In this document: positions 1-13,514 of the stretch, piece after piece
Layout: each line of letters begins with the position of its first letter
Numbering within the stretch: position 1 is the first letter of the stretch
Assembly: GCF_910594005.1 (NCBI RefSeq)
Contig: NW_025316729.1
Coordinates: 124,001-188,000 of the forward strand
Length of the DNA: 64,000 bases
Direction: 5' to 3'
DNA from: Cervus elaphus
Taxonomy: Eukaryota > Chordata > Mammalia > Artiodactyla > Cervidae
The notes under the pieces: model-generated
Seen by the model: the letters and a program-made list of their open reading frames with translations, nothing else
Told to the model about the DNA's origin: nothing
Databases searched by the model: none
Made by a program: the position numbers and the translations under genes

Positions 1-3000
1 CAAGCACCTCAAGAGGAGGCTTCTCTCAGCTCTAGCGATGTGAGAGAGACCCTGCGTTTGCGGCCTCAAGTGGAATGGACACCGCGATGCCCTGACTCGA
101 AATAAGGCCGGATATCCCTGCAGTGACTTAAATGCAGGCTCGTTTTGCATCTCCCAAGACGAAAGGATGTATGAATCCCCTGTGGAGACCACAGGGAAAG
201 ACATAGTTCCCCACTTCATCGCGAAAGGAGGGCTCACATCCTTTGAAAACTCCAGAGGTACGCGGAGAGCAGTGCCTCCAAAGGAGATGATGCCTGACTC
301 CTCGTGAAATTTGTTAGGAGACCCAAGATTCCTGTGGCACGTTGAATGGGACACTTGGTCTCCCCCTCAGCTGTAGAGGCGTCCCAATTGCCCTGCCAAG
401 CCTCGAGGAGAATGCCAAGTTGTCCCTCACAACTAGGAAGGAGTCCTGACGTCACTGAACAAGCACGTGTGTGGAAGGGCCATCCCCGTCGTAACTCGAG
501 AATATACCCCAGGTTCCCGCCGCAACTCGAGAAAAACCATGAGACTTCCCGCTCGCCGCAAAATGAGGCCCGATACCCTGCACTGCGTGCAGAGCAATTC
601 CCTGTTGCACATCACACATGAAAGGAGCCTTGATTTCCTTGATTGCACTCCAGAGAAACCCCAAGAACACTGTTTCAAGGCTAGAGGGAATGTGAGGTCA
701 CTGTAGCAACACGAAAGAGCTCCATGGACCAAGAATCAACTCGAGATGAGAGGTTAGTCCCTGGCTTCGACTCCAGAGGAATACCTCCTTACCACAAGCA
801 CCTCAAGAGGAGGCTTCTCTCAGCTTTAGGTATGTGAGAGGGACCCTGAGTTTGCGGTCTCAAGTGGAATGGACACCACGATGCCCTGACTCAAAATAAG
901 GCCGGATATCCCTGCAGTTACTTGAATGCAGGCTCGTCTTGCATCTCCCAAGACGAAAGCATGTCTGAATCCCCTGTGGAGACCACAGAAAAAGACTTAG
1001 TTCCCCACCTCATTGCGACCGAAGGCCTCACATCCTTTGAAAACTCCAGAGGTACGCGGAGATCAGTGCCTCCAAAGGAGACGATGCCTGACTCCTCGTG
1101 AAACTTGATAGGAGTCCCAGGATTCCTGTGGCACGTGGAAAGGGACCCTTGGTCTCCCGCCTCAGCTGGAGAGGCGTCCCAATTGCCCTGCCAAGCCTCG
1201 AGGAGAATTCCGAGTTGTCCCTCGCAACTAGGCAGGAGTCCTGACGTCGGTGAACAAACACGTGGGTGGAAGGGCCATCCCCGTCGTAACTCGAGAATAT
1301 ACCCCAGGTTCCCGCCGCAACTCGAGAAAAACCATGAGACTTCCCCCTTGCCGCGAGATGAGGCCCGATTCCCCTGCTCTGCATGCAGAATAATTCCGTG
1401 TTGCACATCAAACATGAAAGGAGCCTTGATTTCCTTGATGGCACTCCAGAGAAACCCCAAGAACACTGTTTCAAGGCTAGAGGGATCCTGAGGTCACTGT
1501 AGCAACACGAAAGAGCTCCGTGGACCAAAAATCAACTCGAGATGAGAGGTTAGTCCCTGGCTTCGACTCCAGAGGAATACCACCTTACCACAAGCACCTC
1601 AAGAGGAGGCTTCTCTCAGCTCTAGATATGTGAGAGGGACCCTGAGTTTGCGGCCTCAAGTGGAATGGACACCGCGATGCCCTGACTCGAAATAAGGCCG
1701 GATATCCCTGCAGTGACTTGAATGCAGGCTCGTCTTGGTTCTCCCAAGATGAAAGGATGTCTGAATCCCCTGTGGAGACCACAGAGAAAGACCTAGTTCC
1801 CCACTTCATCGCGACCGGAGGCCTCACATCCTTTGAAAACTCCAGAGGTACACGGAGATCAGTGCCTCCAAAGGAGACGATGCCTGACTCCTCGTTAAAA
1901 TTGATAGGAGTCCCAGGATTCTTGTGGCACGTGGAAAGGGACACTTGGTCTCCCGTCTCAGTTGGAGAGGTATCCCAATTGCCCTGCCAAGCCTCGAGGA
2001 GAATCCCGAGTTGTCCCTCGCAACTAGGCAGGAGTCCTGACGTCGCTGAACAAACACGTGGGTGGAAGGGCCATCCCCGTCATAACTCGAGAATAAACCC
2101 CAGGTTCCCACAGCAACTCGAGAAAAACCATGAGAGTTCCCCCTCGCCGCAAAATGAGGCCCGATACTGTGCACTGCATGCAGAGCAATTCCGTGTTGCA
2201 CATCACACATGAAAGGAGCCTTGATTTCCTTGATGGAACTCCAGAGAAACCCTAAGAACACTGATTCAAGGCTAGAGGGAAACTGAGGTCACTGTAGCAA
2301 CACGAAAGAGCTCCGTGGACCAAGAATCAACTCGAGATGAGAGGTTAGTCCCTGGCTTCGAATCCAGAGGAATACCACCTTACCACAAGCACCTCAAGAG
2401 GAGGCTTCTCTCAGCTCTAGGTATGTGAGAGGGACCCTGATTTTGCGGCCTCAAGTGAAATGGACACCGCGATGCCCTGACTCGATATAAGGCCGGATAT
2501 CCCTGCAGTGACGTGAATGCAGGCTCGTCTTGCATCTCCCAAGACGAAAGGATGTCTGAATCCCCTGTGGAGACCACAGAGAAAACCTACTTCCCCACCT
2601 CATCGCGACCGGAGGCCTCACATCCTTTGAAAACTCCAGAGGTATGCGGAGATCATAGCCTCCAAAGGAGACGATGCCTGACGCCTCGTGAAACTTGATA
2701 GGAGTCCCAGGATTCCTGTGGCACGGGGAAAGGGACCCTTGGTCTCCCGCCTCAGCTCGAGAGGCGTCCCAATTGCCCTGCCAAGCCTCGAGGAGAATCC
2801 CGAGTTGTCCCTCGCAACTAGGCAGGAGTCCTGACGTGGCTGAACAAACACGTGGGTGGAAGGGCCATCCCCATCAGAACTCGAGAATATACCCCAGGAT
2901 CCCGCCGCAACTCGAGAAAAACCATGAGACTTCCCCCTCGCCGCGAGATGAGGCCCGATTCCCCTGCACTGCGTGCAGAGCAATTCCGTGTTGCACATCA

Positions 3001-6000
3001 CACATGAAAGGAGCCTTGATTTCCTTGATGGCACTCCAGAGAAACCCCAAGAACACTGTTTCAAGGCTAGAGGGATCTTGAGGTCACTGTCGCAACTCGA
3101 AAGAGCTCCGTGGACCAAAAATCAACTCGAGATGAGAGGTTAGTCCCTGGCTTCGACTCCAGAGGAATACCACCTTACCACAAGCACCTCAAGAGCAGGC
3201 TTATCTCAGCTCTAGGTATGTGAGAGGGACCCTGAGTTTGCGGCCTGAAGTGGAATGGAGACCGCGATGCCCTTACTCGAAATAAGGCCGAATATCCCTG
3301 CAGTGACTTGAATGCAGGCTCGTCTTGCATCTCCCAAGACGAAAGGATGTCTGAATCCCCTGTGGAGACCACAGAGAAAACCTACTTCCCCACCTCATCG
3401 CGACCGGAGGCCTCACATCCTTTGAAAACTCCAGAGGTACGCGGAGATCAGTGCCTCCAAAGGAGACGATGCCTGACTCCTCGTGAAACTTGATAGGAGT
3501 CCCAGGATTCCTGTGGCACGTGGGAAGGGACCCTTGGTCTCCCGCCTCAGCTGGAGAGGCGTCCCAATTGCCCTGCCAAGCCTCGAGGAGAATCCGGAAT
3601 TGTCCCTCACAACTAGGCAGGAGTCCTGACGTCGCTGAACAAGCACGTGTGTGGAAGGGCCATCCCCTTCGTAACTCGAGAATATACCCCAGGTTCCCGC
3701 CGCAACTCGAGAAAAACCATGAGACTTCCCCCTCGCCGCAAAATGAGGCCCGATTACCATGCACTGCGTGCAGAGCAATTCCGTGTTGCACATCACACAT
3801 GAAAGGAGACTTGATTTCCTTGATGGCACTCCAGAGAAACCCCAAGAACACTGTTTCAAGGCTAGAGGGATCCTGAGGTCACTGTAGCAACACGAAAGAG
3901 CTCCGTCGACCAAAAATCAACTCGAGATGAGAGGTTAGTCCCTGGCTTCGACTCCAGATGAATACCACCTTACCACAAGCACCTCAAGAGGAGGCTTCTC
4001 TCAGCTCTAGCTATGTGAGAGGGACCCTGAGTTTGCGGCCTCAACTGGAATGGACACTGCGATGCCCTGACGCGAAATAAGGCCGGATATTCCTGCAGTG
4101 ACTTGAATGCAGGCTCGTCTTGCATCTCCCTTGATGAAAGGATGTCTGAATCCCCTGTGGAGACCACAGAGAAAGACCTAGTTCCCCACCTCATCGCGAC
4201 CGGAGGCCTCACATCCTCGAAAACTCCAGAGGGACGCGGAGATCAGTGCCTCCAAAGGAGACGATGCCTGACTCCTCGTGAAATTTGATAGGAGTCCCAG
4301 GATTCCTGGGGCAAGGGGAAAGGGTCCCTTGGTCTCCCGCCTCAGCTGGAGAGGCGTCCAAATTGCCCTGCCAAGCCTCGAGGAGAATCCCGAGTTGTCC
4401 CTCGCAACTAGGCAGGAGTCCTGACATGGCTGAACAAACACGTGGGTGGAAGGGCCATCCCCTTTGTAACCCGAGAATATACCCCAGGTTCCCGCCGCAA
4501 CTCGAGAAAAACCATGAGACTTCCCCCTCGCCGCAAAATGAGGCCCGATACCCTGCAATGCGTGCAGAGCCATTCCCTGTTGCACATCAAACATGAAAGA
4601 AGCCTTGATTTCCTTGATGGCACTCCAGAGAAATACCAAGAACCCTGTTTCAAGGCTAGAGGGTATCTGAGGTCACTGTAGCAACACGAAAGAGCTCCGT
4701 GGACCAAGAATCAACTCGAGATGAGAGGTTAGTCCCTGGCTTCGACTCCAGAGGAATACCACCTTACCACAAGCACCTCAAGAGCAGGCTTCTCTCAGCT
4801 CTAGGTATGTGAGAGGGACCCTGATTTGCGGCCTCAAGTGGAATGGACACCGCGATGCACTGACTCGAAATAAGGCCGGATATCCCTGCAGTGACTTGAA
4901 TGCAGGCTCGTCTTGCATCTCCCAAGACGAAAGGATGTCAGAATCCCCTGTGGAGACCACAGAAAAAGAACTAGTTCCCCACCTCATCGCGACCGGAGGC
5001 CTCACATCCTTTGAAAACTCCAGAGGTATGCGGAGATCATAGCCTCCAAAGGAGACGATGCCTGACGCCTCGTGAAACTTGATAGGAGTCCCAGGATTCC
5101 TGTGGCACGGGGAAAGGGACCCTTGGTCTCCCGCCTCAGCTGGAGAGGCGTCCCAATTGCCCTGCCAAGCCTCGAGGAGAATCCCGAGTTTTCCCTCGCA
5201 ACTAGGCAGGAGTCCTGACGTCGCTGAACAAACACGTGGGTGGAAGGGCCATCCCCATCAGAACTCGAGAATATACCCCAGGATCCCGCCGCAACTCGAG
5301 AAAAACCATGAGACTTCCCCCTCGCCGCGAGATGAGGCCCGATTCCCCTGCACTGCGTGCAGAGCAATTCCGTGTTGCACATCACACATGAAAGGAGACT
5401 TGATTTCCTTGATGGCACTCCAGAGAAACCCCAAGAACACTGTTTAAAGGCTAGAGGGATCTTGAGGTCACTGTCGCAACTCGAAAGAGCTCCGTGGACC
5501 AAAAATCAACTCGAGCTGAGAGGTTAGTCCCTGGCTTCGACTCCAGAGGAATACCACCTTACCACAAGCACCTCAAGAGCAGGCTTATCTCAGCTCTAGG
5601 TATGTGAGAGGGACCCTGAGTTTGCGGCCTGAAGTGGAATGGATACCGCGATGCCCTTACTCGAAATAAGGCCGAATATCCCTGCAGTGACTTGAATGCA
5701 GGCTCGTCTTGCATCTCCCAAGACGAAAGGATGTCTGAATCCCCTGTGGAGACCACAGAGAAAACCTACTTCCCCACCTCATCGCGACCGGAGGCCTCAC
5801 ATCCTTTGAAAACTCCAGAGGTACGCGGAGATCAGTGCCTCCAAAGGAGACGATGCCTGACTCCTCGTGAAACTTGATAGGAGTCCCAGGATTCCTGTGG
5901 CACGGGGAAAGGGACACTTGGTCTCACGCCTCACCTGGAGAGGCGTCCCAATTGCCCTGCCAAGCCTCGAGGAGAATCCCGAGTTGTCCCTCGCAACTAG

Positions 6001-6359
6001 GCAGGAGTCCTGACGTGGCTGAACAAACACGTGGGTGGAAGGGCCATCCCCATCGTAACTCGAGAATATACCCCAGGCTCCCGCCGCAACTCGAGAAAAA
6101 CCATGAGACTTTCCTCTCGCCGCGAGATGAGGCCCGATTCCCCTGCACTGTGTGCAGAGCAATTCCGTGTTGCACATCACAAATGAAAGGAGCCTTGATT
6201 TCCTTGATGGCACTCCAGAGAAACCCCAAGAACACTGTTTCAAGGCTAGAGGGATCCTGAGGTCACTGTAGCAACACGAAAGAGCTCCGTGGACCAAAAA
6301 TCAACTCGAGATGAGAGGTTAGTCCCTGGCTTCGACTCCAGAGGAATACCACCTTACCA
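1..6359 (+). repeat. Left HOR, copy 1: eight monomers A-B-C-D-E'-F-G-E
   Basis: Monomer starts are 1 (A), 795 (B), 1591 (C), 2386 (D), 3181 (E'), 3976 (F), 4770 (G) and 5565 (E). Types are told apart by shared diagnostic variants: A has agcgatgtgagagag and gacttaaatg; B has agctttaggt and actcaaaataagg; C has gtcttggttctcc; D has cctgattttgcgg with actcgatataagg; E has gcaggcttatctc and cgaatatcc; F has gatattcctgc and tcccttgatg; G has accctgatttgcgg. E' shares only its first half with E. The A-D half recurs 6359 bp downstream and the G-E pair recurs 4770 bp downstream, so this is the longest form of the left higher-order unit. Confidence 0.88.
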
Positions 6360-9300
6360 CAAGCACCTCAAGAGGAGGCTTCTCTCAGCTCTAGCGATGT
6401 GAGAGAGACCCTGCGTTTGCGGCCTCAAGTGGAATGGACACCGCGATGCCCTGACTCGAAATAAGGCCGGATATCCCTGCAGTGACTTAAATGCAGGCTC
6501 GTTTTGCATCTCCCAAGACGAAAGGATGTATGAATCCCCTGTGGAGACCACAGGGAAAGACATAGTGCCCCACTTCATCGCGAAAGGAGGGCTCACATCC
6601 TTTGAAAACTCCAGAGGTACGCGGAGAGCAGTGCCTCCAAAGGAGATGATGCCTGACTCCTCGTGAAATTTGTTAGGAGACCCAAGATTCCTGTGGCACG
6701 TGGAATGGGACACTTGGTCTCCCCCTCAGCTGTAGAGGCGTCCCAATTGCCCTGCCAAGCCTCGAGGAGAATGCCAAGTTGTCCCTCACAACTAGGAAGG
6801 AGTCCTGACGTCACTGAACAAGCACGTGTGTGGAAGGGCCATCCCCGTCGTAACTCGAGAATATACCCCAGGTTCCCGCCGCAACTCGAGAAAAACCATG
6901 AGACTTCCCGCTCGCCGCAAAATGAGGCCCGATACCCTGCACTGCGTGCAGAGCAATTCCCTGTTGCACATCACACATGAAAGGAGCCTTGATTTCCTTG
7001 ATTGCACTCCAGAGAAACCCCAAGAACACTGTTTCAAGGCTAGAGGGAATGTGAGGTCACTGTAGCAACACGAAAGAGCTCCATGGACCAAGAATCAACT
7101 CGAGATGAGAGGTTAGTCCCTGGCTTCGACTCCAGAGGAATACCTCCTTACCACAAGCACCTCAAGAGGAGGCTTCTCTCAGCTTTAGGTATGTGAGAGG
7201 GACCCTGAGTTTGCGGTCTCAAGTGGAATGGACACCACGATGCCCTGACTCAAAATAAGGCCGGATATCCCTGCAGTTACTTGAATGCAGGCTCGTCTTG
7301 CATCTCCCAAGACGAAAGCATGTCTGAATCCCCTGTGGAGACCACAGAAAAAGACTTAGTTCCCCACCTCATTGCGACCGGAGGCCTCACATCCTTTGAA
7401 AACTCCAGAGGTACGCGGAGATCAGTGCCTCCAAAGGAGACGATGCCTGACTCCTCGTGAAACTTGATAGGAATCCCAGGATTCCTGTGGCACGTGGAAA
7501 GGGACCCTTGGTCTCCCGCCTCAGCTGGAGAGGCGTCCCAATTGCCCTGCCAAGCCTCGAGGAGAATTCCGAGTTGTCCCTCGCAACTAGGCAGGAGTCC
7601 TGACGTCGGTGAACAAACACGTGGGTGGAAGGGCCATCCCCGTCGTAACTCGAGAATATACCCCAGGTTCCCGCCGCAACTCGAGAAAAACCATGAGACT
7701 TCCCCCTTGCCGCGAGATGAGGCCCGATTCCCCTGCTCTGCATGCAGAATAATTCCGTGTTGCACATCACACATGAAAGGAGCCTTGATTTCCTTGATGG
7801 CACTCCAGAGAAACCCCAAGAACACTGTTTCAAGGCTAGAGGGATCCTGAGGTCACTGTAGCAACACGAAAGAGCTCCGTGGACCAAAAATCAACTCGAG
7901 ATGAGAGGTTAGTCCCTGGCTTCGACTCCAGAGGAATACCACCTTACCACAATCACCTCAAGAGGAGGCTTCTCTCAGCTCTAGATATGTGAGAGGGACC
8001 CTGAGTTTGCGGCCTCAAGTGGAATGGACACCGCGATGCCCTGACTCGAAATAAGGCCGGATATCCCTGCAGTGACTTGAATGCAGGCTCGTCTTGGTTC
8101 TCCCAAGATGAAAGGATGTCTGAATCCCCTGTGGAGACCACAGAGAAAGACCTAGTTCCCCACTTCATCGCGACCGGAGGCCTCACATCCTTTGAAAACT
8201 CCAGAGGTACACGGAGATCAGTGCCTCCAAAGGAGACGATGCCTGACTCCTCGTTAAAATTGATAGGAGTCCCAGGATTCTTGTGGCACGTGGAAAGGGA
8301 CACTTGGTCTCCCGTCTCAGTTGGAGAGGTATCCCAATTGCCCTGCCAAGCCTCGAGGAGAATCCCGAGTTGTCCCTCGCAACGAGGCAGGAGTCCTGAC
8401 GTCGCTGAACAAACACGTGGGTGGAAGGGCCATCCCCGTCGTAACTCGAGAATAAACCCCAGGTTCCCACAGCAACTCGAGAAAAACCATGAGACTTCCC
8501 CCTCGCCGCAAAATGAGGCCCGATACTGTGCACTGCATGCAGAGCAATTCCGTGTTGCACATCACACATGAAAGGAGCCTTGATTTCCTTGATGGAACTC
8601 CAGAGAAACACTAAGAACACTGATTCAAGGCTAGAGGGAAACTGAGGTCACTGTAGCAACACGAAAGAGCTCCGTGGACCAAGAATCAACTCGAGATGAG
8701 ATGTTAGTCCCTGGCTTCGAATCCAGAGGAATACCACCTTACCACAAGCACCTCAAGAGGAGGCTTCTCTCAGCTCTAGGTATGTGAGAGGGACCCTGAT
8801 TTTGCGGCCTCAAGTGAAATGGACACCGCGATGCCCTGACTCGATATAAGGCCGGATATCCCTGCAGTGACGTGAATGCAGGCTCGTCTTGCATCTCCCA
8901 AGACGAAAGGATGTCTGAATCCCCTGTGGAGACCACAGAGAAAACCTAATTCCCCACCTCATCGCGACCGGAGGCCTCACATCCTTTGAAAACTCCAGAG
9001 GTATGCGGAGATCATAGCCTCCAAAGGAGACGATGCCTGACGCCTCGTGAAACTTGATAGGAGTCCCAGGATTCCTGTGGCACGGGGAAAGGGACCCTTG
9101 GTCTCCCGCCTCAGCTCGAGAGGCGTCCCAATTGCCCTGCCAAGCCTCGAGGAGAATCCCGAGTTGTCCCTCGCAACTAGGCAGGAGTCCTGACGTGGCT
9201 GAACAAACACGTGGGTGGAAGGGCCATCCCCATCAGAACTCGAGAATATACCCCAGGATCCCGCCGCAACTCGAGAAAAACCATGAGACTTCCCCCTCGC

Positions 9301-11129
9301 CGCGAGATGAGGCCCGATTCCCCTGAACTGCGTGCAGAGCAATTCCGTGTTGCACATCACACATGAAAGGAGCCTTGATTTCCTTGATGGCACTCCAGAG
9401 AAACCCCAAGAACACTGTTTCAAGGCTAGAGGGATCTTGAGGTCACTGTCGCAACTCGAAAGAGCTCCGTGGACCAAGAATCAACTCGAGATGAGAGGTT
9501 AGTCCCTGGCTTCGACTCCAGAGGAATACCACCTTACCACAAGCACCTCAAGAGCAGGCTTCTCTCAGCTCTAGGTATGTGAGAGGGACCCTGATTTGCG
9601 GCCTCAAGTGGAATGGACACCGCGATGCACTGACTCGAAATAAGGCCGGATATCCCTGCAGTGACTTGAATGCAGGCTCGTCTTGCATCTCCCAAGACGA
9701 AAGGATGTCTGAATCCCCTGTGGAGACCACAGAAAAAGAACTAGTTCCCCACCTCATCGCGACCGGAGGCCTCACATCCTTTGAAAACTCCAGAGGTATG
9801 CGGAGATCATAGCCTCCAAAGGAGACGATGCCTGACGCCTCGTGAAACTTGATAGGAGTCCCAGGATTCCTGTGGCACGGGGAAAGGGACCCTTGGTCTC
9901 CCGCCTCAGCTGGAGAGGCGTCCCAATTGCCCTGCCAAGCCTCGAGGAGAATCCCGAGTTGTCCCTCGCAACTAGGCAGGAGTCCTGACGTCGCTGAACA
10001 AACACGTGGGTGGAAGGGCCATCCCCATCAGAACTCGAGAATATACCCCAGGATCCCGCCGCAACTCGAGAAAAACCATGAGACTTCCCCCTCGCCGCGA
10101 GATGAGGCCCGATTCCCCTGCACTGCGTGCAGAGCAATTCCGTGTTGCACATCACACATGAAAGGAGACTTGATTTCCTTGATGGCACTCCAGAGAAACC
10201 CCAAGAACACTGTTTCAAGGCTAGAGGGATCTTGAGGTCACTGTCGCAACTCGAAAGAGCTCCGTGGACCAAAAATCAACTCGAGCTGAGAGGTTAGTCC
10301 CTGGCTTCGACTCCAGAGGAATACCACCTTACCACAAGCACCTCAAGAGCAGGCTTATCTCAGCTCTAGGTATGTGAGAGGGACCCTGAGTTTGCGGCCT
10401 GAAGTGGAATGGAGACCGCGATGCCCTTACTCGAAATAAGGCCGAATATCCCTGCAGTGACTTGAATGCAGGCTCGTCTTGCATCTCCCAAGACGAAAGG
10501 ATGTCTGAATCCCCTGTGGAGACCACAGAGAAAACCTACTTCCCCACCTCATCGCGACCGGAGGCCTCACATCCTTTGAAAACTCCAGAGGTACGCGGAG
10601 ATCAGTGCCTCCAAAGGAGACGATGCCTGACTCCTCGTGAAACTTGATAGGAGTCCCAGGATTCCTGTGGCACGGGGAAAGGGACCCTTGGTCTCACGCC
10701 TCACCTGGAGAGGCGTCCCAATTGCCCTGCCAAGCCTCGAGGAGAATCCCGAGTTGTCCCTCGCAACTAGGCAGGAGTCCTGACGTGGCTGAACAAACAC
10801 GTGGGTGGAAGGGCCATCCCCATCGTAACTCGAGAATATACCCCAGGCTCCCGCCGCAACTCGAGAAAAACCATGAGACTTTCCTCTTGCCGCGAGATGA
10901 GGCCCGATTCCCCTGCACTGTGTGCAGAGCAATTCCGTGTTGCACATCACACATGAAAGGAGCCTTGATTTCCTTGATGGCACTCCAGAGAAACCCCAAG
11001 AACACTGTTTCAAGGCTAGAGGGATCCTGAGGTCACTGTAGCAACACGAAAGAGCTCCGTGGACCAAAAATCAACTCGAGATGAGAGGTTAGTCCCTGGC
11101 TTCGACTCCAGAGGAATACCACCTTACCA
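6360..11129 (+). repeat. Left HOR, copy 2: six monomers A-B-C-D-G-E
   Basis: Monomer starts are 6360 (A), 7154 (B), 7950 (C), 8745 (D), 9540 (G) and 10335 (E). Bases 6360 to about 9456 follow 1 to about 3097 at a constant offset of 6359 with only scattered substitutions. From about 9478 the match switches to the G-E pair at 4770-6359 (offset 4770). Relative to copy 1 the two monomers E' and F are missing. Either they were deleted here or inserted in copy 1; the switch point inside the end of monomer D (9457-9477) favours an unequal exchange between the D and F tails. Confidence 0.87.
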
Positions 11130-11924
11130 CAAGCACCTCAAGAGGAGGCTTCTCTCAGCTCTAGCGATGTGAGAGAGACCCTGAGTTTGCGGCCTCAAGT
11201 GGAATGGACACCGCGATGCCCTGACTCGAAATAAGGCCGGATATCCCTGCAGTGACTTAAATGCAGGCTCGTCTTGGTTCTCCCAAGATGAAAGGATGTC
11301 TGAATCCCCTGTGGAGACCACAGAGAAAGACCTAGTTCCCCACTTCATCGCGACCGGAGGCCTCACATCCTTTGAAAACTCCAGAGGTACACGGAGATCA
11401 GTGCCTCCAAAGGAGACGATGCCTGACTCCTCGTTAAAATTGATAGGAGTCCCAGGATTCTTGTGGCACGTGGAAAGGGACACTTGGTCTCCCGTCTCAG
11501 TTGGAGAGGTATCCCAATTGCCCTGCCAAGCCTCGAGGAGAATCCCGAGTTGTCCCTCGCAACTAGGCAGGAGTCCTGACGTCGCTGAACAAACACGTGG
11601 GTGGAAGGGCCATCCCCGTCGTAACTCGAGAATAAACCCCAGGTTCCCACAGCAACTCGAGAAAAACCATGAGACTTCCCCCTCGCCGCAAAATGAGGCC
11701 CGATACTGTGCACTGCATGCAGAGCAATTCCGTGTTGCACATCACACATGAAAGGAGCCTTGATTTCCTTGATGGAACTCCAGAGAAACCCTAAGAACAC
11801 TGTTTCAAGGCTAGAGGGAAACTGAGGTCACTGTAGCAACACGAAAGAGCTCCGTGGACAAAGAATCAACTCGAGATGAGAGGTTAGTCCCTGGCTTCGA
11901 ATCCAGAGGAATACCACCTTACCA
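11130..11924 (+). repeat. Chimeric monomer M15 (A 5' end fused to C)
   Basis: The first ~130 bases carry A-type marks (ctagcgatgtgagagag, gacttaaatg at 11254-11263). From gtcttggttctcc at 11271 it carries only C-type marks, including tcctcgttaaaattg and gagaataaacccc. The breakpoint is bounded to 11260-11272. Because A and C are two positions apart in the HOR, this is what a two-monomer (about 1.6-kb) unequal exchange would leave behind. Confidence 0.85.
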
Positions 11925-13514
11925 CAAGCACCTCAAGAGGAGGCTTCTCTCAGCTCTAGGTATGTGAGAGGGACCCTGATTTTGCGGCCTCAAGTGAAAT
12001 GGACACCGCGATGCCCTGACTCGATATAAGGCCGGATATCCCTGCAGTGACGTGAATGCAGGCTCGTCTTGCATCTCCCAAGACGAAAGGATGTCTGAAT
12101 CCCCTGTGGAGACCACAGAGAAAACCTACTTCCAAACCTCATCGCGACCGGAGGCCTCACATCCTTTGAAAACTCCAGAGGTATGCGGAGATCATAGCCT
12201 CCAAAGGAGACGATGCCTGACGCCTCGTGAAACTTGATAGGAGTCCCAGGATCCCTGTGGCACGGGGAAAGGGACCCTTGATCTCCCGCCTCAGCTCAAG
12301 AGGCGTCCCAATTGCCCTGCCAAGCCTCGAGGAGAATCCCGAGTTGTCCCTCGCAACTAGGCAGGAGTCCTGACGTGGCTGAACAAACACGTGGGTGGAA
12401 GGGCCATCCCCATCAGAACTCGAGAATATACCCCAGGATCCCGCCGCAACTCGAGAAAAACCATGAGACTTCCCCCTCGCCGCGAGATGAGGCCCGATTC
12501 CCCTGCACTGCGTGCAGAGCAATTCCGTGTTGCACATCACACATGAAAGGAGCCTTTGTTTCCTTGATGGCACTCCAGAGAAACCCCAAGAACACTGTTT
12601 CAAGGCTAGAGGGATCTTGAGGTCACTGTCGCAACTCGAAAGAGCTCCGTGGACCAAAAATCAACTCGAGATGAGAGGTTAGTCCCTGGCTTCGACTCCA
12701 GAGGAATACCACCTTACCACAAGCACCTCAAGAGCAGGCTTATCTCAGCTCTAGGTATGTGAGAGGGACCCTGAGTTTGCGGCCTGAAGTGGAATGGAGA
12801 CCGCGATGCCCTTACTCGAAATAAGGCCGAATATCCCTGCAGTGACTTGAATGCAGGCTCGTCTTGCATCTCCCAAGACGAAAGGATGTCTGAATCCCCT
12901 GTGGAGACCACAGAGAAAACCTACTTCCCCACCTCATCGCGACCGGAGGCCTCACATCCTTTGAAAATTCCAGAGGTACGCGGAGATCAGTGCCTCCAAA
13001 GGAGACGACGCCTGACTCCTCGTGAAACTTGATAGGAGTCCCAGGATTCCTGTGGCACGGGGAAAGGGACCCTTGGTCTCACGCCTCACCTGGAGAGGCG
13101 TCCAAATTGCCCTGCCAAGCCTCGAGGAGAATCCCGAGTTGTCCCTCGCAACTAGGCAGGAGTCCTGACGTGGCTGAACAAACACGTGGGTGGAAGGGCC
13201 ATCCCCATCGTAACTCGAGAATATACCCCAGGCTCCCGCCGCAACTCGAGAAAAACCATGAGACTTTCCTCTCGCCGCGAGATGAGGCCCGATTCCCCTG
13301 CACTGCGTGCAGAGCAATTCCGTGTTGCACATCACACATGAAAGGAGCCTTGATTTCCTTGATGGCACTCCAGAGAAACCCCAAGAACACTGTTTCAAGG
13401 CTAGAGGGATCCTGAGGTCACTGTAGCAACACGAAAGAGCTCCGTGGACGAAAAATCAACTCGAGATGAGAGGTTAGTCCCTGGCTTTGACTCCAGAGGA
13501 ATACCACCTTACCA
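11130..13514 (+). repeat. Left HOR, copy 3 (contracted): A/C chimera, D, E
   Basis: Three monomers start at 11130 (A/C chimera), 11925 (D) and 12720 (E). From about 11273 the sequence follows 1734 onward at offset 9539 through C and D, then E at 12720 matches E at 10335 (offset 2385). The copy therefore lacks most of A, all of B and the 5' end of C, and also lacks E', F and G. Private changes in D include catccctg-type variants near 12251 and ttccaaacc near 12132. Confidence 0.83.

Noticed and set aside
2089..2100. AATAAA polyadenylation-like signal in C-type monomers
   Set aside because: It arises from a single change in gaatataccc to gaataaaccc in one monomer type; no transcript unit around it can be supported.
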